The translations under genes and the position numbers were made by a program. This document shows positions 44,150-53,399 of a stretch of 64,000 nt of DNA, piece after piece (position 1 is the stretch's first letter; each line of letters opens with the position of its first letter). Source of the stretch: Leishmania mexicana MHOM/GT/2001/U1103 (lineage: Eukaryota > Euglenozoa > Kinetoplastea > Trypanosomatida > Trypanosomatidae); contig NC_018324.1 in assembly GCF_000234665.1 (NCBI RefSeq), positions 2,348,444-2,412,443 of the forward strand. The letters run 5' to 3'. Below the pieces are notes generated by a model that ran no database searches, was not told where the DNA came from, and saw only the letters and a program-made list of their open reading frames with translations.

Positions 44150-47100
44150 TCACCAAAACGGGCACCAGCCTTGGAAGTGGACGCACAGGTTCTCGTTGGA
44201 GGTGGCCTCCGAGATGAGCCGACTCACCTGCGCCTGAACAGAAAGCCCGTCTTCGCCGCTCGTCATTGGTGCTGCAGACGCAGCACTGCCCAAGCGAACA
44301 CTCGTCATTGGGCCCTCGTCCGCTGGTCCCTTCATGGCCACACCTACGCCATCTGCCGCGTGCGCCGAGGCACTGGCTTGGAGCTGCGACGCGGCAAACT
44401 CGCGGCCCTCGAGCTTTTCGCGGATGCGATTGACCACTTTCTTTGCCTCGCTGGTTTGATTGACTGACATGTTGCTTAAAATGTCTGACGACGGATCGGA
44501 GACGAGGGCAGGCGGCGCAGAGGGGCTGGAGACGATCGAAGCCTGTGGTGCGCGCAAGGAGCGACCACGCGGCGCCAACGAGCGCGACGCCGGCGTGCGA
44601 CAAGCAAAGGCGGTGCGAGACTTGTGAAAGGACTCACCAATGGCCGTGTAGGCGGCGCGCTGCGAATAGTGTCCGAGTGCCGCAGCCGGAACGGCAGACG
44701 GCATGCTGCTGCTTTGCGCCGCCGACGCGACGGCAGAAGATGCGGTCGTCCCGTCTTCCGACTCGTCGCGCCACCACGACACAAGCGGGTCGTGCACAAA
44801 AGCCTCCAGCAGAGCCAGAATGCTGCTACCCTCCTCGCGCAGCACACCCATCACCGTGATGCAGCCGTGGCGGAAGAGTCCGTCGATGCCGCCCATCTCC
44901 ATGGCCTTGACCAGCATTCGAGTCAGCCGGAATGGCACTTTCTCTGGGAACGCGCTGCGGTTTTGCGCCACGTCGAAGCAGTCGCCAAAGTCGATGTGCA
45001 CGACGCGACCACTAAAGGAGTGGATCATCAGGTTCGACGGGTGACGGTCGCCAAGGCCCAAAATGTGACCAACCATGGACATGGTGGCAAGCGAACAGAC
45101 ATAAGTGGTGCGCCGGTCCAACCACGACTCAGCGCTTGGCGCGCGCATCCAGAGCGAGTTGGCGAGGTCGGCGCCCTCCGTCTGCTCCAGTGCAAACTCG
45201 AACGGTTCGACATGTTGAATCACCTGAAGCCGGTCCAGGTCGACGTTGAAGCTCAGCATCAGGTTCATCTCAATCGAGAGGTACTTGGAGTGCACGCGGT
45301 AGTCCTTAATGAGTTGGTGCAGTGTGTCGCAGTTGTCGACCCACCCAACCAGCCCCGCATTCTCGCTGAGGGGGGTGACAGAGAATACCTGGATCATGCA
45401 GTCACGGCGCTGGATAGCCGAGTGCTTTTCCAGCAGTGTGTTCACGAATGCCAGCAGCTGCATGACGCGCTCGTCGAGCCGCAGATCTTCGTGACCCTTG
45501 AGGAGAAACTTGTACAAGACGCCATCCGTGCCGGTCATATAAAGACGACGCGGGTGTTGCTTGGAGTTCATCACCCTCAACGTGGTTTGGAAGGAGGCGA
45601 TTCGCGGGTACACGCCGGCCTCGTTGTACTGCCCTGGCACCACCAGCGACAGGTCCTTGCCGCTTTGCATCAGACGCGGGCTCACGAGCTGAAGGGCAAG
45701 TGAGGTCATACCGTTGATCTGCTCATCCATCCGCTTCACAGCCGTCTTGAAGCGGTTCCACGCATCCTCCATGTAGACGTTGTTGCCGGTCGACGCGGCC
45801 TTTTCCACGTACTCGCAGGCGCCACCAAGTAGCTCACCGAACTCGGCCACAAAGTGCGACTCGGCGAGGGTGTTGGGGTGCGACAGCTGCTCAAGCAGCG
45901 GCTGAAGGGCAAGAAAGACGTTGTGGGCGTTCTTGTCGCGCCCCCACTGAAACCACGCTCGCTCAAGCTCGTCAAACCACAGCTCCGTCCAGAGCACTGC
46001 GCAACGCACGAGCTCCTGGCAGACAAGGGCGGCGTCCTTGACCATTGTTCGACCATGGTTGTGCATCTCCTTGATGCGGCCGAGCAACCGCTGCGCCGCC
46101 TGCTTGCGCTCCATCTGCTCCGTCGTGTTGCTCTCTGTACCCCGCACGCTGGAGTTCAGCGTGACATTGAGGTTGTACAGGAGCGCCTGCGGGTGCGCCT
46201 TGGCGACAATGGTGAGCAGCTGAAAGACGGACTCGGACACAACGGCGTCGCGCGAGTGCAAACGGGCGATGATTTGGGGAAGAACCTTAAGCCACACCGT
46301 CGGGCTCACCTGAAGAATCTCCGCCTGCAGCGCCGCATTCTCCTGCACCTGCGGCAGCGCGGCATGAATGAACCACAAGGAGAGAAACCCTAGCATGTCT
46401 TCGAGCTCCTGCGAGCAGGACACGCTCCGCACGTAGCCGTCCATGGCAGCCACGATGTGTTTAACGTGCTCGTCGCGGCGAACCTCGCTCGCCGCACCGC
46501 GGGAGCGGTGTGTGACAAGATCGTGGTTGAACCGCGCCCACGTGTGCCAAATCGTGCCGTTGGTGCTGTCGAGGCTGGTCGCTTTCTCAAGGTGGTGACG
46601 GATGTACTCGCGGTAGTGCGCATCAACGTTCTGCCGCTTCTTCTTCGCCACGGTGAAGAGCCAGCTCGCCAACTTTGCATGGCACATGGCCAGGCTCGCT
46701 TGACCCCCACCGATGCCCAGCAGCGAGGGGGATGCCTGGTCCATCTTCTTCAGGTAGGTTTCAAGCAGCTCGACCGCCTTTTCGCGCTCGTTGATGTCGT
46801 AGAAGTGCTGGCAGGCGGCGAGGGCAATTGGAGGTTGCGGCAGCCGCGGCTGCTCCAGTGCGGCCGCAATGGTCTGCCTGCCCAGCAGCTCGAACAGGAT
46901 GTCGCGCGATGTGCGGTCTCGACCGTGCACGCGCGACAGCGACACGAACCGAAGCCACATCTCCAGCTCCTGCGCCAGTGGGATGACAAGCGTGTGGTTC
47001 GCAAGCGTGCCGGGCCAGCCTTCGTAGGCCATGGCAGCCAGCCGCTTCTCCCACAGCTCCTGCCAGTGGTTGAGGCCCTGCGGATTGTCCGCGACAAACG

Positions 47101-50100
47101 CGAACTCCTCCAGCTCACTCAGCTGCTGGATTCCAACAAACAGACCGTAGGCGCGGTCGTAGCTTTCTGCCACGAGTGCCGACAGCGTCGAGTCGAGTCG
47201 TTTGCGGCAGTTTTGAATCACCGGTACGGCGTCGTGGAACTGAAGCTTGTGGGTGGCGAGCACAGCGCGGTAAAAGACAGCGGTCGTGCCAACGTAGCCG
47301 TCATCTGTCATGTAAGCGGTGATCTTTTCCATGTCGTCCCAGCACCGCAGCAGCCACGCTGCGTGGGCGCCATACGGAGCCAGCTCAGAGGCCTCCTTAC
47401 GTGTGATGCGGGGGTGGAAGAGCTTCCACGACTCCAGCAGCCGACCGTAGTCGCCGAGGTTGTCGAGGGAGCGCATGAGGCCAACCATGTTGCTGAACTT
47501 GTTCGGCTCCGCCTGCAGGCCCTTCTCATACGCCCGCAAACTCTGAGACCACCACTGCAGCTTCTCGAGGAGCTGCGCGTCCATCATAAAGGGCAACTCT
47601 GACGGAGGCTTGCCGGTCAGGAACGAAAAATTGCGCTGGATGTACTTGAGCATCCCCTCCGCGCTCTCGCGCAGTCCCAGCAGGTTGCACAGGTAAATGC
47701 TCTTCTCGCACCACTGTACAAGCTTACTCCACTTCTCCGGCGGCAGCGGGTGCACGTGGCCGCGCATCACGTTGCGCTCGTACTCGTACGTCGCCTCGTA
47801 GAACTGAATCTCGACGTAGTGCAGCGCCTTGGCGTACAAGTTGCAGCGCTCGCTGCTCTCCATCAACGTCTTCAAGTCGAAAAGCAGCCCGGCATACGTG
47901 CTGTGCGAGCCTTCCTTTGGGTTAAAGCGCATCTCCAGTCGCTCCATGTACTCGGACAGGTTCAGCAGCTCCTGCAGCACCTCGGACGGCACGCGGTCGC
48001 TGCGGAGTACGTTGCCGAGAAGAGCGCGAACCGTCTCCTTGGTGCGCGGCTCCATTTCCGCGTAGCATACGGCGAAGGCGGAGTGCAGCATTTGCCGCGC
48101 AAAGGGCTCGTGCAGCTGAGCTAGGGCAAAGGCAAAGCCATGCGCGTTCGACGGACTCGACCGTAGCAGCTCCACTGCCAGCTGCTTCAACCACAAGTTC
48201 CACTCTTCCTCGGTCTCCCGATCGCGCGCGACAAGGATGCTGCGCAGCTGCGCAAAGTTGTCCTCCAGCGCGGCCTTGCGCCGCTGAGCCAGCTGCTGAG
48301 TGTTGACGCGATACCGGGCAGCGACCTCCTCCTCTTGCGCCTGAGCGTTCTCAGGCGCCGCCACGCGGCCACTCGTGCGCAGAGTGCTGAGCGAGAATGC
48401 CTTCACATCCTGCCCGTCCTGGCCGTAGCCGTCCAGCAGTGGGAACACCAGGGGGGTGTATTTCTCGAAGTCACTGCCGAGGTTGCGGCTGACGACGCGC
48501 ACTGCGTCCAGGGTAACGGCGACGAAACTGCGCACGTCTGAAGCCGTCGTGTCTCCGCCAGCCGCTAGGTCGGCAGCAGGGCGGCGCTGGGCCGCGTCCG
48601 CGGATGCTCCTGGCTGCTGCTCAAACAGCAGGGGATGCGACTCCATCTCCCTCAGCACCCGGCAAAGACAGTGCACGCAGCGCGACGCGTGAAACACAAG
48701 GCGTGGCAGTCGAAGAGCAAAGTGGCGAATGGCGTCCGCGGCCGCCGCACGGCAGGCCACCGGATAAGCAGGATTACTTGCCACCTCGCAGACGCAGGGC
48801 ACGACGTTGTGGAGGTGGTCGTCAAGCAAATGCCCCATTTCTATGAGGAAGGCGAAGACAGGCTCGCTGGAGTGCGCGGCGTCGGCCTGCACCGTCTGGA
48901 TGAGCGGAGGCAGCACCAGCGAGAGCGAAGGACTGAACTCTTCACGGAGCGAGCGGCGCCCCTCCCTCAGCAGACACAGTATCTCCACAAGGACGCCGCG
49001 CTCCGCAGCAGGAAGGAAGCCGACGCACGTGCTAATGAGCTCGTCCAGGTATGGGCGAATGTGCTGGCCGTAAAGGTACACGATATGCGTCATCACCCCG
49101 AACAGGTTCTCGCGTATCTTAGCCTGAAGAGTGATTTGCTGAATAACAGTATGTAGAATGTCGCGATACATCGGGGTCAGACACCCGCTCGCCGCCTCCT
49201 TGAGCGACAGCGTGTTTGCGATCACCTGCACTGCGCAGAGGCACTGGTCATCCGATAAGCTTGGCAGCTGCAGGACGCCGAGTACGTTCTTGACGACATT
49301 CTGCGCGATCGCCTCTTCCCCGCGAGAGGAAAAAAGCTGCAACGCAGCAGGGGCAGCCGCGCCACTGCTGCTCAGACTTCCATCTCGCAAGTGACGTGTG
49401 ATCTCCTTGGCACGAACAGGATCGACGGCGCCAATAATTCCCATCAGTTTCAACACATCCACTCGCACCGGCCACGTTTCTTTGAAGCCGCCGTGGAGAG
49501 CGGAGAGAAGAACGCGCAGCAGCTCGGGATTTGTCTCGTAAACGTCGACATCCTTTGTGGTGCGGATGATATCTCCCAAAGCGCGAATGGCCTCGATTTT
49601 TTTCTGGATGCTGGACGAGTCGAGGATGTGCCGAATAACACACGGTCGAATGGCGGCCACCACAGCCACGTCGTCGTTCTCCGCGTACCGCGCGAGCTTC
49701 CCGACAAGCGACAAGAGCGCCGTGATCACCGGAACAGGCTTGTTCTCTTCCTGCAGCCGCGTTACGCAGTCTTGCAGCAGAGACGAGATGTACGGGCGTG
49801 CCATCGCAGGAGCGGACTCCACCACCGCGCTCAGCACCACCGCAGCCTGCTCCTGCCGCTTCGGCTCGTGAAAGAGCTGAATGTCCATAATGCACTGCAC
49901 CATCACGCAACGCAGCATAGGAAGGATGCATGACGGGTTGCGACTGGAAAGGCGGCCCAGAAGACGCACGGCTGCGATGCGGTTCTGGTGGTGGTCGTGC
50001 AGGGCAGGGAACAGTGCTGTGCAGATGTCCTGTAGAGCCAGCGAGTAGTCAAACTCCGTGCTCAGGTGCTCCAGCGTGTGCAGGCGGATATCGCTTTCGG

Positions 50101-51991
50101 TGTCCGCAACAGCCGCGCTAACCAGTTTCCGGATGACGGTGTTCACCAGGCCCACGTGCTCCCGACCGCGGTGAATCACGACACCGACGGCTGTGCGCTC
50201 GCATGGCGACTGAGAGCAGCCGGAGAGGGTCAGCTTGAAGCACAGGTCGATCGCGCTCCGGCGCACCTCCTCGTGTGGGTCCGAAACGTATCGAATAACA
50301 GCGTCGCACAAGAACTGCAACGTCGAGTATCCAGTAAAGTCGAGGCGACCCAGGGAATTGAGGCTGCGTACGATAGCACAGTGGTCCGTCTCACCGGACG
50401 CGCTGGTGTGTCGGGGGCGGTTACGCATGCGTAGCAACTGTTCCTTTGTTGCCTCTAGTACCTTCGACAAGCACGTCGACCGCAACTCTGGGAAGGCCGT
50501 GCAGATCTTCGCCACGTCGCGCGCAAAGTGCTCCGTCACCGACCCAGCGAATAGGGGTCCGAGCAGGGGCCGCAGGAAGGGGCGTACTGCATTCGGCTCT
50601 ACGCTAGAGAGCGTGGCAAAGCATGTCACAGCCTCAGGGCAGCGGTCACGGAGAGGTTGCGGTGTCAGCGATGCCTCGATGTACTTCATCATGAAGTCCA
50701 AGAACGGCACAACAAGGCTTGGCAGCACCGTGAAGAGCCGCGCGAGCACCTGAAACACCATTGCCCGCTCATCCTTGCCTTCCGTGCCGACAAACACCAC
50801 CGCCGCCAGCGCGCGCACGTGCTTCACCGATAACTCTTTGAAGGTAGTGCTGTCGTACTGAGCCAACAGCGGTAGTGCGTTGAGCACCTCGGCGCGCACG
50901 TCGCTGTTGTGCGAGGTGCTCACAAGGTTGTCGTTGATAAACGTCCAGAACTGCAGAATGTGCTTTCGCCCTTGGTTGGAGAAGCCGACTGCTCGCCCTT
51001 CCGCCTCACGCGATGCCGTCGCGGAGAGTACGGCATTGAAGGCCAGCAGGCAGCCATGTAAGACGACGTCGCTGCCGTACATGACGCTCCGCTCAGCATC
51101 TTCGAGAAATGTGTTCTGCCAGTGGCTGTAGAATTTTTGGTCGGTGGAGCGATAGGAAATAGCCAACGTATGAAAGAGTGCATCGCCGCCGCTCACGCGC
51201 ACAAGCTTGTTGGAGTCGAGGATGGCGCGGCGCAGGCACTCAAGAATGCTGTTCACGTGCGGCGCGATCGTCGATGGCACGCGGCGCACCAGCTGCTGAA
51301 TGAAGATGCACCCCGACAGCTTCGTTGCCTTGGGGAACCGATCGTCATCCAGGAGGGCGGCATTCTCACCTTGCCGCGAAGAGTCCACCAAGGGGGACAT
51401 GGCCGATCGAACCGTCGCTTCGCTGTCGACGCTGTGATGGCTCACATCTTCACGCAAGAATGTCTCATCGTTCCCTCCGCGCATCAGCAAGGCTAACGAA
51501 AACTGTAAGCAGTTGATGATGATCCCCTCGGCTACACTGCTGCCATTGTTGAGTAGCAAACCCCACACCTCTCCCCCCTCCAGGGCTGTCTTGTAGTCCG
51601 CCGTCTCCAGTACGCAGCGCACCAGCAGCTCCGAAAAGAGCTTCGTCATCTCATTCAGCTCCACGTACTCCACTGGCAGCAGCGCCCGTAGCACCTGCAC
51701 GCCGGCCATGTGCGTCTGCGGATGCTCAAACAGGTGTCGCAGCTGCGCATTCAGCCAGTTGGGGAACGTGCGTGCATTGGCCGTATAGGACTTGATGGAG
51801 TTGCGGTGAAACAAAGCGTCCTTTTCTTCCTCAATCACGTACTCTAGCTTGAGGATGATGGAGGGGAGCGTCTGCGGCGTGGCCGACTCTAGCTCTTGAA
51901 AGATGGGCCGCAGCTGCCCAATCAGCGGGTGTCGATTGCTGCTCGTGCCGCCGCTGCCATTGCTACTGCCTACGCCACCTTTAGACTCCAT
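44150..51991 (-). CDS. TOR1: TOR1 phosphatidylinositol 3-kinase-related protein kinase
   Basis: The frame begins at TTG (52078), but the first ATG at 51989-51991 gives 2613 residues. Residues about 1-1200 are HEAT-like helical repeats; a FAT region covers about 1300-1950. An FRB-like domain (about 2000-2100) starts LWTELWFDELERAWFQW and includes EDAWNRFKTAVKRM. The kinase domain follows, with LGLGDRHPSNLMIHSFSG (about 2315-2330) and HIDFGDCFD (about 2333). A disordered insert precedes the C-terminal FATC segment ending NLCVHFQGWCPFW. TOR1 is one of three TOR kinases in Leishmania; with Raptor-type partners it controls growth and is essential in L. major. The TOR1 assignment rests on linkage to HMT and the GT array. 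In the FRB, the serine equal to human S2035 is Trp and several other drug-contact residues differ. Confidence 0.93.
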   Translation of the reverse strand: MESKGGVGSSNGSGGTSSNRHPLIGQLRPIFQELESATPQTLPSIILKLEYVIEEEKDALFHRNSIKSYTANARTFPNWLNAQLRHLFEHPQTHMAGVQVLRALLPVEYVELNEMTKLFSELLVRCVLETADYKTALEGGEVWGLLLNNGSSVAEGIIINCLQFSLALLMRGGNDETFLREDVSHHSVDSEATVRSAMSPLVDSSRQGENAALLDDDRFPKATKLSGCIFIQQLVRRVPSTIAPHVNSILECLRRAILDSNKLVRVSGGDALFHTLAISYRSTDQKFYSHWQNTFLEDAERSVMYGSDVVLHGCLLAFNAVLSATASREAEGRAVGFSNQGRKHILQFWTFINDNLVSTSHNSDVRAEVLNALPLLAQYDSTTFKELSVKHVRALAAVVFVGTEGKDERAMVFQVLARLFTVLPSLVVPFLDFMMKYIEASLTPQPLRDRCPEAVTCFATLSSVEPNAVRPFLRPLLGPLFAGSVTEHFARDVAKICTAFPELRSTCLSKVLEATKEQLLRMRNRPRHTSASGETDHCAIVRSLNSLGRLDFTGYSTLQFLCDAVIRYVSDPHEEVRRSAIDLCFKLTLSGCSQSPCERTAVGVVIHRGREHVGLVNTVIRKLVSAAVADTESDIRLHTLEHLSTEFDYSLALQDICTALFPALHDHHQNRIAAVRLLGRLSSRNPSCILPMLRCVMVQCIMDIQLFHEPKRQEQAAVVLSAVVESAPAMARPYISSLLQDCVTRLQEENKPVPVITALLSLVGKLARYAENDDVAVVAAIRPCVIRHILDSSSIQKKIEAIRALGDIIRTTKDVDVYETNPELLRVLLSALHGGFKETWPVRVDVLKLMGIIGAVDPVRAKEITRHLRDGSLSSSGAAAPAALQLFSSRGEEAIAQNVVKNVLGVLQLPSLSDDQCLCAVQVIANTLSLKEAASGCLTPMYRDILHTVIQQITLQAKIRENLFGVMTHIVYLYGQHIRPYLDELISTCVGFLPAAERGVLVEILCLLREGRRSLREEFSPSLSLVLPPLIQTVQADAAHSSEPVFAFLIEMGHLLDDHLHNVVPCVCEVASNPAYPVACRAAAADAIRHFALRLPRLVFHASRCVHCLCRVLREMESHPLLFEQQPGASADAAQRRPAADLAAGGDTTASDVRSFVAVTLDAVRVVSRNLGSDFEKYTPLVFPLLDGYGQDGQDVKAFSLSTLRTSGRVAAPENAQAQEEEVAARYRVNTQQLAQRRKAALEDNFAQLRSILVARDRETEEEWNLWLKQLAVELLRSSPSNAHGFAFALAQLHEPFARQMLHSAFAVCYAEMEPRTKETVRALLGNVLRSDRVPSEVLQELLNLSEYMERLEMRFNPKEGSHSTYAGLLFDLKTLMESSERCNLYAKALHYVEIQFYEATYEYERNVMRGHVHPLPPEKWSKLVQWCEKSIYLCNLLGLRESAEGMLKYIQRNFSFLTGKPPSELPFMMDAQLLEKLQWWSQSLRAYEKGLQAEPNKFSNMVGLMRSLDNLGDYGRLLESWKLFHPRITRKEASELAPYGAHAAWLLRCWDDMEKITAYMTDDGYVGTTAVFYRAVLATHKLQFHDAVPVIQNCRKRLDSTLSALVAESYDRAYGLFVGIQQLSELEEFAFVADNPQGLNHWQELWEKRLAAMAYEGWPGTLANHTLVIPLAQELEMWLRFVSLSRVHGRDRTSRDILFELLGRQTIAAALEQPRLPQPPIALAACQHFYDINEREKAVELLETYLKKMDQASPSLLGIGGGQASLAMCHAKLASWLFTVAKKKRQNVDAHYREYIRHHLEKATSLDSTNGTIWHTWARFNHDLVTHRSRGAASEVRRDEHVKHIVAAMDGYVRSVSCSQELEDMLGFLSLWFIHAALPQVQENAALQAEILQVSPTVWLKVLPQIIARLHSRDAVVSESVFQLLTIVAKAHPQALLYNLNVTLNSSVRGTESNTTEQMERKQAAQRLLGRIKEMHNHGRTMVKDAALVCQELVRCAVLWTELWFDELERAWFQWGRDKNAHNVFLALQPLLEQLSHPNTLAESHFVAEFGELLGGACEYVEKAASTGNNVYMEDAWNRFKTAVKRMDEQINGMTSLALQLVSPRLMQSGKDLSLVVPGQYNEAGVYPRIASFQTTLRVMNSKQHPRRLYMTGTDGVLYKFLLKGHEDLRLDERVMQLLAFVNTLLEKHSAIQRRDCMIQVFSVTPLSENAGLVGWVDNCDTLHQLIKDYRVHSKYLSIEMNLMLSFNVDLDRLQVIQHVEPFEFALEQTEGADLANSLWMRAPSAESWLDRRTTYVCSLATMSMVGHILGLGDRHPSNLMIHSFSGRVVHIDFGDCFDVAQNRSAFPEKVPFRLTRMLVKAMEMGGIDGLFRHGCITVMGVLREEGSSILALLEAFVHDPLVSWWRDESEDGTTASSAVASAAQSSSMPSAVPAAALGHYSQRAAYTAIGESFHKSRTAFACRTPASRSLAPRGRSLRAPQASIVSSPSAPPALVSDPSSDILSNMSVNQTSEAKKVVNRIREKLEGREFAASQLQASASAHAADGVGVAMKGPADEGPMTSVRLGSAASAAPMTSGEDGLSVQAQVSRLISEATSNENLCVHFQGWCPFW

Positions 51992-53399
51992 TCCGCTACA
52001 ACGCTTGTTTCCCGTTCTCCCACCTATGGCTTGCGCGCTTGTGGGCCGGTAGAGAGGGCTTCTCTGCAAAGTCGGCAAGACACCAAAGGGTCACGGAGCA
52101 GCGCTCCAGCAGGGAAACAGCAGAGCAGAATTGGTCTTGCTGATGGAAGCGTCGCCGTCGTGAAGAGCACCGCTCCCACGCACGTTGATCAGTCGTTCAA
52201 GTCGACGCGATGCGCCTTCTGAAGCCCACTTCAAATTGGGGTAAGCGTCGCGAGCCACCACCACTACCACCAACGGAAAAAAAAAACTCGAGAAGAGAGG
52301 CGAATGGGAGACACGCGCCCACACACCCAAAACGGCGAAAGCGGACAGAGAAGGACGCACCGGCGCGATCACGGCTGTCGGCATCAGACGTTAAGGCGCG
52401 CGCGTGCAGACAAGTGTATGTGTGTGTTTGTGTGTGTAACTCTGAAGAGGCGTGGGGAGGAGAAAAAGAGCAGAGAGGAAGATGCACTTTGACAAGTCGG
52501 GTGGGAACCGTGCTCTATCCTACACTGGATAAAAGAATGCCGCTGCACCACGCCACACCGAAGACAGACAGAGATGCAACGGGGCGTAGAAGCAGAAAGA
52601 CGAGAGAGACAGCGGAGGAGACGCGCGCAGGTGCGCAAAGATCACCGCAACCGTCACGTCGGCATGAGCCAACAAAAAAAGGACTGCGGGGCAACGGTCC
52701 GCAACGCCGTCGCCACAACTCTTTATGCGGGCACGTAGGAGAGGATGGCCATCGACGAGTGTAGGATCGGGCGCGCAATGGCGAAAGGCGTAACGCAGCG
52801 TTCTCGTCTCGTCTGCCCACCAGTGTCAACTCCACCCGGACCGCGTCCAGCATCTTCACAGGCACGGATATTCGATTGCTCTCTTTTTCGTTCGGTCTGG
52901 CCTGCTCTCTCTTCCCCCAAACGCATGAGACACAGCAAGTGCAACGAGGGGTGAGAGCGGGACTTCTGTGAACGCCGACTGCACAAGTGGCTTGGAGAAC
53001 AACGCCGCGTAGCGCGTGCAATGCTTCTGCTGCGGTGCGGGAGCAGGAAAAAAAACTACGGGATAGGAAATGATACAGCAGCTTCCGCCAGTAGCAACTA
53101 CATGCCGGAAGGAACGCCATGACACCCACGCAGAGAGCAAACAGGACGCCTAGAAGGAGGTCCACACTTGAAAACGGTGGACTTCTCCGCACACCTCAAG
53201 AAACACGAAGCAGCTTGGAAGCAAGAAGCACCTGACACAAACAACTAGAATCGCGTTCCACTAAGCCAACGTTCAAACACAGCATCGCCCTCCCCCCTCC
53301 CCTCCCCAACGGCGACCTTTGAACGCAGGCGTGCACCCAGGCTATTCATGACCACCGCACGCTACATGTGCGAGCCATGAGACAAGGCGACCGCCACCT
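51992..53399. other. TOR1 upstream region
   Basis: TOR1 5' UTR and intergenic DNA up to the start of recognisable DIRE copy 3. No supported gene. The exact DIRE boundary could lie somewhat to the left of 53399. Confidence 0.45.
52264..52292 (-). promoter_or_regulatory. Candidate spliced-leader acceptor for TOR1
   Basis: Minus-strand GAGTTTTTTTTTTCCG followed by the first AG at 52264-52265, giving a 5' UTR of about 272 bases. The nearer sequence before the ATG has no good pyrimidine tract. Confidence 0.45.
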
